64,000 nucleotides of DNA from Taishania pollutisoli (GTDB taxonomy: Bacteria > Bacteroidota > Bacteroidia > Flavobacteriales_D > Crocinitomicaceae). Positions 27,342 to 35,448 of the stretch are shown here, in pieces. Every line of letters starts with the position of its first letter. Position 1 is the first letter of the stretch. Where the stretch lies: the NCBI RefSeq assembly GCF_014518315.1, contig NZ_JACVEL010000005.1, forward strand, positions 183,198 to 247,197. Direction: 5' to 3'. The translations under genes and the position numbers were made by a program. The notes under the pieces were generated by a model. It did not search any database. It was given only the letters and a program-made list of their open reading frames with translations, and was not told where the DNA came from.

Positions 27342-30300
27342 TTATCGCTGGATATATACATATCCTTTCAATACTCCTACGTTACTGTCTTTGGTGTCAA
27401 TCACGTAGTAATAAGTTCCCGTCGGAAGTTCTCCTCCTCCGATGTTCAGATTACTGTTGGATGAACCATCCCAGGTATTGAGGTATCCGTCGGCAGTATA
27501 CACGACATTCCCCCAACGGTTGTAAACCGTTAACTGATTATCCGGGTATGCTTCAATTCCGTTGATGACCCATACATCGTTGATACCATCACCATCCGGT
27601 GTAAATGCATTCGGGATATTGATTCCGCATGGATTCGGATCACATGGATCAAGCGGATCAGAGCCTCCGGCCAATTCATCGCCATTGGTAATTCCGTCTC
27701 CGTCACAGTCGGCATTCATCCAAGTTGTTCCCGGAGTAACTGTTTGACTTGTCAGTACAAAATTACATGGGTCGTTTGGATTAGTTCCATCTGTCAATTC
27801 ATCGCTGTCTGTCACACCATCTCCGTCTGTATCCGGAGTCAACGGATCTGTTCCCGCCTCTACTTCTTCTTCATTGGTAAGTCCATCATTATCACAATCT
27901 GAACTGTTCCATGCACCTCCTTGTGTAAGTGTAACACTTCCTGCACTGTAATCGCATGGATCATTCGGATTGGTACCATCTGCTACCTCATCACCATTGA
28001 TTACACCATCTCCATCACAATCCAATGTGTTCCAATCTGCGCCCGGAGTTGTTTGACTTGCCGTGTTGTAATCACACGGATCGTTCGGATCAGTACCGTC
28101 TGTCAACTCATCTCCATTCGTTACTCCATCCCCGTCACAGTCTGCATTGTTCCAAATAGCACCCTGAGAAAGAATAACACTTGATGTATTGTAATCACAC
28201 GGATCATTTGGATTCGTGCCGTCTGTTAATTCATCACCATTGGTTACACCGTCTTCATCACAATCCAGTACATTCCATACAGCACCAGGTGTTTGCTGAT
28301 TCGCCGCATTGTAATCGCATGGGTCGCTCGGATCAGTACCGTCTGTCAACTCATCTCCGTTGGTCACACCATCTCCGTCACAATCTTTCATCGGATCGGA
28401 TAAACATGGTACCACTGTAATTACAACAACTGCTGTGTCACATAATACCGGCATACCCGTATCACAGATTGAATAGATCAATGTATCGGTTCCACTGAAT
28501 CCGGGGTTTGGTGTGTACGTAATTTCTCCGGTAACCGGATTAACTATCGCCGTTCCGTTTGTCGGAGGGGTTACAACTGTTACGCTCGCTTCATCCAGGT
28601 TCCCATCTGCATCTGTATCATTCGACGGAACATCAATCACAACAGGCGTATCTTCATCTGTCGTGGCTGTATCGTCATTCGCTACCGGAGCATCATTTAC
28701 AGGGTTTACTGTAATCACTACAACAGCTGTATCACATAGCACCGGCGTACCCGTATCACAAATTGAGTACACCAATGTATCCGTCCCATGAAAGTCAGGA
28801 TTCGGTGTATACGTAATTTCTCCCGTAACCGGATCAACTGTTGCTGTTCCGTTTGTCGGAGGGGTTACAACTGTTACGCTCGTTTCATCCAGGTTCCCGT
28901 CTACATCCGTATCATTCGAAGGAACATCAATCACAACAGGTGTATCTTCGTCTGTTGTCGCTGTGTCATCATTTGCAGCAGGCGCATCATTTACAGAATT
29001 TACAGTAATTACAACAACTGCCGTATCACATAGCACCGGCATACCCGTATCACAAATTGAGTACACCAATGTATCCGTCCCATGAAAGTCAGGATTCGGT
29101 GTATACGTAATTTCTCCGGTAACCGGATCAACTGTAGCCGTTCCGTTCGCTGGTGGCGTTACAACTGTTACACTTGTTACATCCAGGTTCCCATCTACAT
29201 CCGTATCATTCGAAGGAACATCAATCACAACAGGTGTATCTTCGTCTGTTGTTGCTGTGTCGTCATTGGCAACAGGCGCGTCGTTTACAGAATTTACAGT
29301 AATTACAACAACTGCCGTATCACATAGCACCGGCATACCCGTATCACAAATTGAGTACACCAATGTATCCGTCCCATGAAAGTCAGGATTCGGTGTATAC
29401 GTAATTTCTCCCGTAACTGGATCAACCGTTGCCGTTCCGTTCGTTGGTGGCGTTACAACTGTTACACTTGTTACATCCAGGTTCCCGTCTGCATCCGTGT
29501 CATTTGACGGAACATCAATCACAACAGGGGTATTTTCGTCTGTCGTTGCCGTATCGTCATCGGCGACAGGAGCATCATTTACAGGGATCACGGTAATTAC
29601 CACTATAGCAGTATCACACAACACCGGCATACCCGTATCACAAATCGAATAAACTAATGTATCATTTCCGTTGAAATTCGGATTGGGTGCGTACGTAATT
29701 TCTCCGGTAACCGGATCAACTGTAGCCGTTCCGTTCGTTGGTGGCGTTACAACTGTTACACTTGTTACATCCAGGTTCCCGTCGACATCCGTATCATTCG
29801 AAGGAACATCAATCACAACAGGCGTATCTTCGTCTGTTGTCGCTGTGTCATCATTTGCTATCGGCGCATCATTTACCAGGTTTACGGTAATTACTACTAC
29901 AGCGGTATCACACAACACTGGCATACCTGTATCACAAATCGAATAAACTAATGTATCATTTCCGTTGAAATTCGGATTGGGTGTGTACGTAATTTCTCCG
30001 GTAACCGGATCAACTATTACTGTTCCGTTTGTCGGAGGGGTCACAACTGTTACGCTCGTTTCATCCAGGTTCCCGTCTGCATCTGTATCATTTGACGGAA
30101 CATCAATCACAACAGGTGTATCTTCATCCGTTGTTGCTGTGTCGTCATTGGCAACAGGCGCATCATTTACAGGGTTCACGGTAATTACAACAACTGCTGT
30201 ATCACACAACACCGGCATACCCGTATCACAAATTGAGTACACCAATGTATCGATTCCATTGAAATTCGGATTGGGTGTATAGGTGATTTCTCCGGTAACA

Positions 30301-32873
30301 GGATCAACTGTTGCTGTTCCGTTTGTCGGAGGGGTTACAACTGTTACGCTCGTTTCATCCAGGTTGCCTTCCATATCTGTATCATTTGCCGGAGCATCAA
30401 TCACAACAGGCGTATCTTCGTCTGTTGTCGCTGTATCATCATTGGCTACTGGCGGACAGTTAGAAGTATGTGGCAATGTAATGTGTGCAACCTGGTATTC
30501 GCATGGATTCAATGGATTTGTTCCATCAACCACTTCCTGGCTGTTTGTCACACCATCTCCGTCACAGTCTGTATTGTTCCATGCTATTGTTGGTGGTGAG
30601 CTCTGACTTGCCAATACAAAATCACATGGATCTGTCGGATTTGTTCCATCAGTTACTTCCTGTCCGTTGATGACACCATCTCCATCACAATCTGCATTGT
30701 TCCAGATTGATCCTGTCGGTTGCGTCACACTTCCGGTCAACAATTCACATGGATTCAACGGATCTGTTCCGTCTGTGATTTCATCTCCATTTGTTACTCC
30801 GTCACCATCACAATCGTTATCATTCCATGCCGCTTCCTGAGCCACAGATTGACTTGCCAGATTAAAGTTACACGGATCTCCCGGATTGGTTCCATCAGTC
30901 ATTTCATCCTGATTGGTCACTCCATCTCCGTCACAATCACCCAATGGGTCTGATAAAATGTCTACATCCAGATAAAAATCTTCTACTTCACCATGAATCA
31001 CAGATCCATAGCTTCGTTCATCGATTGATGTAGAGATATTATCGGTTAGCGTTTCAGTTGTTATTCTGACACGTACATATTTAATTCCACACGACGTAGT
31101 GACTCCGTTCCACTGAAGATTTACGGTTTGGGGTCCTGCTGCTGAAGGTACAGTTGTTTCAACAGCTTCATCCGGACTGAAGATGCCGTCTCCGTTCCAA
31201 TCTACCCATGCATAAACCGTAGCATTAGAGCCTGAATTATTAACGTATGTCAATGTTGTGGAAAAATCCGGGTTGGCAGTTGTATGTGACAAAGGAGTCG
31301 CTAATCCGTCTTCATCTGCTCCATCTCCGTTTGTTCCTGTATTGTCCGCTCCCCAGGAAACATTATTGTTCAGTCCGTTGTCCGGATCCGGCGCGATTGT
31401 TCCCAGGTATAATTCATCTCCACACATATAATAATGCGTTGCCGGATTTCCATTTTCATAGGAAAGTGGTACATCACCGGCATCATACGTGCTGGAACCA
31501 CAAATCAATCCAAGTGGTGTATTGGCGCAATCGAATGTAGAAACGGTACTTGTTGTAGCAACGTTATCTCCCATTGAACCGTCAATTTTATGTCCTACAT
31601 AACAATAGCGCTCTGCACATAATTTCATACATGCAGTGGTATGTCCTCCGACTTCCACATACGTGGCGATATCCGTTCCCAATGTAAATCCGTTAGGAAC
31701 CTGTGGTAAACTGTGTGTTCCAGTACCTCCTGGTACACCGATCATCTGGTTGTTATTGTTTCCCCATGACCACAATTCTCCGTTGGCAAGGATCACAGAA
31801 ACGGCCGCACTTGCAGTCGTCCAGCCATCCTGATCGTTTCCGGATACAAAAATAACATTGGTCAGATCTGCTGTATTTGTAGCATTCCGTACGGGCAACC
31901 ACCCCAGTGAATGCGCTGTATTTCCTTGTCCCAACTGACCACTGGCATTTCCTCCCATCGCATATACTTTATTGTCTGCCGGGTTAATGGCATAATAACT
32001 GGTTCTGTTAGCAGCATTGTCCCATGTCGCATTGGTATAATCACTCGTAATGGCAATCATCACTGGTGTTCCTGTAAACGGTGTCGTCATAGGTGTAGCA
32101 CGGTCATATGTTGCCACAGCTGATCCGTCTCCCAGGTAACATCTCGGTCCCCAGGTATACCATTGTCCGGTAGACGTTACAGCAAAAGCACCTGTGGGGC
32201 TCACCCGCATATCGATGACTCCCGTAAGAGGTGGGTTTCCTGTAATGTTTCTTGTCACCCTCGACCAATAGTTATCTCCAGCTCCCGGAGATGTTCCTCC
32301 GATTCCGTGAATGCTTGTATTACGTCCGCTGACATATACCTCTCCCGAATTGGTCAATAACATGAGTGACCCGAACGAAGCAATCATGTTCTTAACATCT
32401 GAAGGAGTGACTCCAACAGGCATTAGAATTTGCTGGAAACCGGTTGTATTGTACAATCCTGTTCCTACTGCTATGTTGGTGGATCCCCATGCATACAAAC
32501 CTGTTGTCGACAATACAAACCCTTGTGTTGCATTGGACGAACTGGTTGCCAGTGTGGCAAACAACGGTGATCCTGTATAGTTATAGTGTTCATGTGGAGC
32601 AGAAGGATTGGGTGCAATGACAACAGGTGTCAGATGCCGGTTCGTGCTTGTCCCGTTTCCGTCTGCCCATGCACCGGCACCCCAGATCAGAAATGAACCG
32701 TCCGGACGGGTTGCAATGGTGGTATGAAATCCTGATTGAATCTGGTCGTATGCCTGCAAGGGGTTGCAACCGGAGCTCTGAGCAGCTGCATCCTTCGCCA
32801 TTCCTAAAAAGAAAGAAACGGTTATCAACAGGAATACATACGCTTTTTTGAAAAGTAATTGATGTGTCATCAT
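27342..32873 (-). CDS. Giant T9SS adhesin: RCC1 propeller, GEVED, TSP3 and seven tandem Ig-like repeats, type B sorting domain
   Basis: 1843 residues, cell-surface or secreted. The signal peptide ends AAA before Q. Residues about 40-430 resemble an RCC1-type beta-propeller (LYAWGS, YTWGP, LWSWGNN blades). About 470-640 is a GEVED domain. Then four calcium-binding thrombospondin-3-type units (DCDGDGVTNGDE pattern), seven nearly identical 98-residue cadherin/tandem-95-like repeats (NDDTATTDEDTPVVIDVPS), and about seven more TSP3-type units. The last ~95 residues are the gliding-motility-type (type B) sorting domain, NAFTPDGDGINDVW...YNRWGNVVY. The gene overlaps the upstream gene by 4 bases (ATGA) and is followed by its PorP/SprF and OmpA partners. 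Likely a calcium-stiffened adhesin; the ligand is unknown. Confidence 0.93.
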   Translation of the reverse strand: MMTHQLLFKKAYVFLLITVSFFLGMAKDAAAQSSGCNPLQAYDQIQSGFHTTIATRPDGSFLIWGAGAWADGNGTSTNRHLTPVVIAPNPSAPHEHYNYTGSPLFATLATSSSNATQGFVLSTTGLYAWGSTNIAVGTGLYNTTGFQQILMPVGVTPSDVKNMIASFGSLMLLTNSGEVYVSGRNTSIHGIGGTSPGAGDNYWSRVTRNITGNPPLTGVIDMRVSPTGAFAVTSTGQWYTWGPRCYLGDGSAVATYDRATPMTTPFTGTPVMIAITSDYTNATWDNAANRTSYYAINPADNKVYAMGGNASGQLGQGNTAHSLGWLPVRNATNTADLTNVIFVSGNDQDGWTTASAAVSVILANGELWSWGNNNNQMIGVPGGTGTHSLPQVPNGFTLGTDIATYVEVGGHTTACMKLCAERYCYVGHKIDGSMGDNVATTSTVSTFDCANTPLGLICGSSTYDAGDVPLSYENGNPATHYYMCGDELYLGTIAPDPDNGLNNNVSWGADNTGTNGDGADEDGLATPLSHTTANPDFSTTLTYVNNSGSNATVYAWVDWNGDGIFSPDEAVETTVPSAAGPQTVNLQWNGVTTSCGIKYVRVRITTETLTDNISTSIDERSYGSVIHGEVEDFYLDVDILSDPLGDCDGDGVTNQDEMTDGTNPGDPCNFNLASQSVAQEAAWNDNDCDGDGVTNGDEITDGTDPLNPCELLTGSVTQPTGSIWNNADCDGDGVINGQEVTDGTNPTDPCDFVLASQSSPPTIAWNNTDCDGDGVTNSQEVVDGTNPLNPCEYQVAHITLPHTSNCPPVANDDTATTDEDTPVVIDAPANDTDMEGNLDETSVTVVTPPTNGTATVDPVTGEITYTPNPNFNGIDTLVYSICDTGMPVLCDTAVVVITVNPVNDAPVANDDTATTDEDTPVVIDVPSNDTDADGNLDETSVTVVTPPTNGTVIVDPVTGEITYTPNPNFNGNDTLVYSICDTGMPVLCDTAVVVITVNLVNDAPIANDDTATTDEDTPVVIDVPSNDTDVDGNLDVTSVTVVTPPTNGTATVDPVTGEITYAPNPNFNGNDTLVYSICDTGMPVLCDTAIVVITVIPVNDAPVADDDTATTDENTPVVIDVPSNDTDADGNLDVTSVTVVTPPTNGTATVDPVTGEITYTPNPDFHGTDTLVYSICDTGMPVLCDTAVVVITVNSVNDAPVANDDTATTDEDTPVVIDVPSNDTDVDGNLDVTSVTVVTPPANGTATVDPVTGEITYTPNPDFHGTDTLVYSICDTGMPVLCDTAVVVITVNSVNDAPAANDDTATTDEDTPVVIDVPSNDTDVDGNLDETSVTVVTPPTNGTATVDPVTGEITYTPNPDFHGTDTLVYSICDTGTPVLCDTAVVVITVNPVNDAPVANDDTATTDEDTPVVIDVPSNDTDADGNLDEASVTVVTPPTNGTAIVNPVTGEITYTPNPGFSGTDTLIYSICDTGMPVLCDTAVVVITVVPCLSDPMKDCDGDGVTNGDELTDGTDPSDPCDYNAANQQTPGAVWNVLDCDEDGVTNGDELTDGTNPNDPCDYNTSSVILSQGAIWNNADCDGDGVTNGDELTDGTDPNDPCDYNTASQTTPGADWNTLDCDGDGVINGDEVADGTNPNDPCDYSAGSVTLTQGGAWNSSDCDNDGLTNEEEVEAGTDPLTPDTDGDGVTDSDELTDGTNPNDPCNFVLTSQTVTPGTTWMNADCDGDGITNGDELAGGSDPLDPCDPNPCGINIPNAFTPDGDGINDVWVINGIEAYPDNQLTVYNRWGNVVYTADGYLNTWDGSSNSNLNIGGGELPTGTYYYVIDTKDSNVGVLKGYVYIQR
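28412..30469 (-). repeat. Seven in-frame 294-base repeats inside the adhesin gene
   Basis: The coding repeats recur at a 294-base period (98 codons). Adjacent copies share long exact stretches: for example the same 70 or so bases occur around 28758, 29050 and 29344. At least two subtypes exist (DFHGTD and NFNGND versions), suggesting recent duplication or gene conversion and possible length variation between strains. Confidence 0.9.
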
Positions 32874-33535
32874 TCGTTTGTTATTAGATGGTTGAAGAAT
32901 GTCGGTCGTCCGTCTGCATCATACACACGAAACTGCACATTTCCCTGTTGTGGAATCGCTCCCGATAATTCAAAGGTCAGCTTATTCTCTCCGTTTTTCA
33001 GTGTTACCTGCCCGTCTTTTAACCGGGATGAAAGATGAGCAACTCCTGTTGTCCTGATTTCATTGGAAGTATAGTCAACTGTTTTTCCTTCATACGTTTT
33101 AACCGTCACAGGTACCGTCAGGACAATCCCGGAAGCATCGCCCGTAGTCAGTGGTTTTGAGAACTCAATGTTCCTGACATCAAATGTCATCTTTACACTT
33201 CCTACCTCTACGGTAACTGTTTCCGTTTTTGCAGGATGGTCTCCATGTGCGGGAATGTTAAATGTGACCTGGTATGTTCCCGGTTGAGAAAAAATCAGGT
33301 CACCGGTTGTTTTCCCCGAGCCGGAGACCTTATTCATTCCTTTCTGAGGGGATACACTCCACGAAACTGAAAGCGGAAGTTCTGTTGAAATTCCTGCCGT
33401 TATGGTATCTCCGAAACTGATTTGAAAATGATCCTGGATGACACTGACATCATCACCGCACAGTATGTGCGAAGGCCCTCCATGTGCAAGTAGGCACCAA
33501 CACGAGAGTCCGATCATGGTTAGCATTTTTTTCAT
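32870..33535 (-). CDS. Secreted Ig-like protein coupled to the adhesin gene
   Basis: 221 residues with a short signal peptide (ending near LLAHG). The mature part appears all-beta: a PKD/Ig-like sandwich at about residues 30-110 (SQPGTYQVTFNIPAHGDHPAKT) and a second beta domain at about 115-221 ending in VYDADGRPTFFNHL. No sorting domain or lipobox is visible. I do not recognise a named family. The stop codon overlaps the adhesin start (ATGA), so translation is probably coupled, which suggests a role in the adhesin's export, folding or attachment. Confidence 0.7.
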   Translation of the reverse strand: MKKMLTMIGLSCWCLLAHGGPSHILCGDDVSVIQDHFQISFGDTITAGISTELPLSVSWSVSPQKGMNKVSGSGKTTGDLIFSQPGTYQVTFNIPAHGDHPAKTETVTVEVGSVKMTFDVRNIEFSKPLTTGDASGIVLTVPVTVKTYEGKTVDYTSNEIRTTGVAHLSSRLKDGQVTLKNGENKLTFELSGAIPQQGNVQFRVYDADGRPTFFNHLITNE

Positions 33536-33558
33536 ATAATAACGTTTTAAAATCGGGA

Positions 33559-33566
33559 CAAAAGTA
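33559..33566 (-). promoter_or_regulatory. Putative -7 box of the adhesin operon
   Basis: The minus strand reads TACTTTTG, a perfect TAnnTTTG, 23 bases upstream of the first gene of the adhesin module. Confidence 0.5.
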
Positions 33567-33659
33567 GGTCCGTAGCAATGCTTTAGAAAGCGAAAGGATG
33601 TCCGGATTCAGGAATTCGGACAACCTACACGAAAATAAAACGCTTTAAATTTCAATCAA

Positions 33660-35273
33660 TTACGATTGTTTTGATAAGGAAGTGCTTTTTTCAAGGTAGT
33701 CTAAAAATGTAGACGGAGAAAATCCTGTGACGGACTTAAAAATAGCAGAAAATTTACTGTGTGAAGAAAACCCGGCTTCCTCTGCCAGGTAACTGATCTT
33801 ATAATTTTTGAAGACGTCGTTTTTTTCTATTTTTTCAATGATGTACCGGATTCGTAATTCATTGATGTAGGCATTGAAATCTTTGTTTTTATGTGTTTTC
33901 AATACATAAGAAAGATACTTTGTGTTGGTATTCAGAATACCGGCAAGCATCGGTAGTGAAATCTGGTTATCCGTATACCTGCCTGTTTTTTCAAATTCGT
34001 CCAGGTCACTTAGGAGTTTCGATTCAACGGCTTCTGAAATCAGTCGCTTTTTATCTTTCAGTACCGGTTCTCCCGATTCGATCTCAGTTGTATTTCCTCC
34101 CCGGTTCTGCTCCTTCAGTTTCCTCATGATCAGCTTGAACCGTTCAAAATCGCGCTGTTTACTTCTGCGATGCCATAGAATCGTTGCAATAATAATCAGC
34201 ACCAAAAAAATAGCGACAATGATTAAAATCCGGTAGTTGAACGACAATGATTTATCGCGCTGCTGAATGGTATTGACAAAATTATCAATCGATTGCTTTT
34301 TCTTTTTTTCATTGGCCTGGAATGCATCTATGTACTTATCGTGGTAAACCGAGTAATTTTTGTAGTCATCTTCCGACTTATAGTATTCCGAAAGCGTTTT
34401 GTAGACTTCAATCTTTAACTCTAAATGATCAGACAGTTGTACAATCTGTTCTGATTTTTTCAGGTGATCAATTGCCAACAGAGGTTCGTTCTTTTCGAAA
34501 TAAACCCTTCCGAGTCCACTATGAACAAATCCATTGAGCATGGCGTCCTGCTGGGTAATTTTCCCCATTCGTTTGATGGCTTCATTGTAATGCTGCAATG
34601 CCTCATCCCATTCTTTCAAACCGATGCATGTTCGTCCGAGCAATTCTTCGTTCGTTGCCAGAAAGTAATTTTTATTCACCTCATCTGTCAAACGCATAAA
34701 ATAACCTTCCGCCGTCTTGACTGCTTTGTGTGCCCGTTGGTAATTACCGTACTCCATTGCATAATAAGCGGTTTCCTGGAAAATCAATCCCAGGTACAGG
34801 ATTTTTATCTCTTCATTTTCAATTAATTTACTGACATTTTTTCCTTTCTCCAGGTATACCTCTCCCTGCTCATACAATCCCAATATCCGGTATTGTGTTG
34901 ATAAAAAACCGGCAATCCGGGCTTCCCAATCATAGAAATTGTTTTTCACAGCAAGTTGATCAGCCATTGTCGCATAGTGGATTGATTTTTTCATCTCACC
35001 TTTCTGCTGAAACAAGGTAGACGACAACATTAATGCTTTGAGTTGATGAAGTTCTGACTCAGAATGGGTGTGTAACGAATCTGCAATTGCAATAGCACGG
35101 TTGATATCTGTGGCCGAAATATGAACCGCTGTCTCAAAATAAATGCTGTCAAATTTGTTTGTCGCCTTATTGTTTTGAGCAGCTGTTGTTGCAGTGGTTA
35201 GTAGTATCATAAAAATGCCTTGAACCGTCAGCAAAATGGTTGAAAACGGTTCAAGGCAAGTGTGTCTTTTCAT
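33660..35273 (-). CDS. Membrane TPR/AraC-type transcriptional regulator
   Basis: 537 residues. A signal-like N-terminal segment (TTAA before Q), a TPR domain from about residue 40 to 310 predicted to lie in the periplasm, one membrane helix (ILIIVAIFLVLIIIATILW), a linker, then a C-terminal AraC-type helix-turn-helix domain (about 420-530, ISYLAEEAGFSSHSKFSAIF). This architecture is common in Bacteroidota and couples a periplasmic signal to transcription. It sits between the adhesin module (same strand, 124 bases downstream) and a divergent kinase/regulator pair, so control of the adhesin is plausible but unproven. Confidence 0.9.
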   Translation of the reverse strand: MKRHTCLEPFSTILLTVQGIFMILLTTATTAAQNNKATNKFDSIYFETAVHISATDINRAIAIADSLHTHSESELHQLKALMLSSTLFQQKGEMKKSIHYATMADQLAVKNNFYDWEARIAGFLSTQYRILGLYEQGEVYLEKGKNVSKLIENEEIKILYLGLIFQETAYYAMEYGNYQRAHKAVKTAEGYFMRLTDEVNKNYFLATNEELLGRTCIGLKEWDEALQHYNEAIKRMGKITQQDAMLNGFVHSGLGRVYFEKNEPLLAIDHLKKSEQIVQLSDHLELKIEVYKTLSEYYKSEDDYKNYSVYHDKYIDAFQANEKKKKQSIDNFVNTIQQRDKSLSFNYRILIIVAIFLVLIIIATILWHRRSKQRDFERFKLIMRKLKEQNRGGNTTEIESGEPVLKDKKRLISEAVESKLLSDLDEFEKTGRYTDNQISLPMLAGILNTNTKYLSYVLKTHKNKDFNAYINELRIRYIIEKIEKNDVFKNYKISYLAEEAGFSSHSKFSAIFKSVTGFSPSTFLDYLEKSTSLSKQS

Positions 35274-35308
35274 ATACTAGTTAGTGTGTCAATCAGGAAA
35301 CGTGTGTG

Positions 35309-35335
35309 CAAAATTAGGTAGTTTCGGGAAGACAA
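35309..35335 (-). promoter_or_regulatory. Putative promoter of the TPR-AraC regulator
   Basis: The minus strand shows TTG, 16 bases, then TAATTTTG (perfect -7 box), 35 bases before the start codon. Confidence 0.55.
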
Positions 35336-35420
35336 CTGCATCAAAACTTTATAAGTGAGTGATTTTAACCGATAAGTGAGTTCTTTCTTCATTTTTAAAT
35401 CATCATTCATTGGTTTTTAA

Positions 35421-35428
35421 TACTTTTG
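35421..35428 (+). promoter_or_regulatory. Putative -7 box of the propeller kinase gene
   Basis: TACTTTTG is a perfect TAnnTTTG. Four bases later an ATG opens an 8-codon frame (35433-35459) that overlaps the kinase start at 35449. Confidence 0.45.
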
Positions 35429-35448
35429 TTTCATGAATTTTACGTTTG

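Noticed and set aside
28412..30469. Regular repeats considered as a CRISPR or satellite array
   Set aside because: The period is 294 bases, an exact multiple of three, the frame is open throughout and the repeats encode a known Ig-like/cadherin-like domain.
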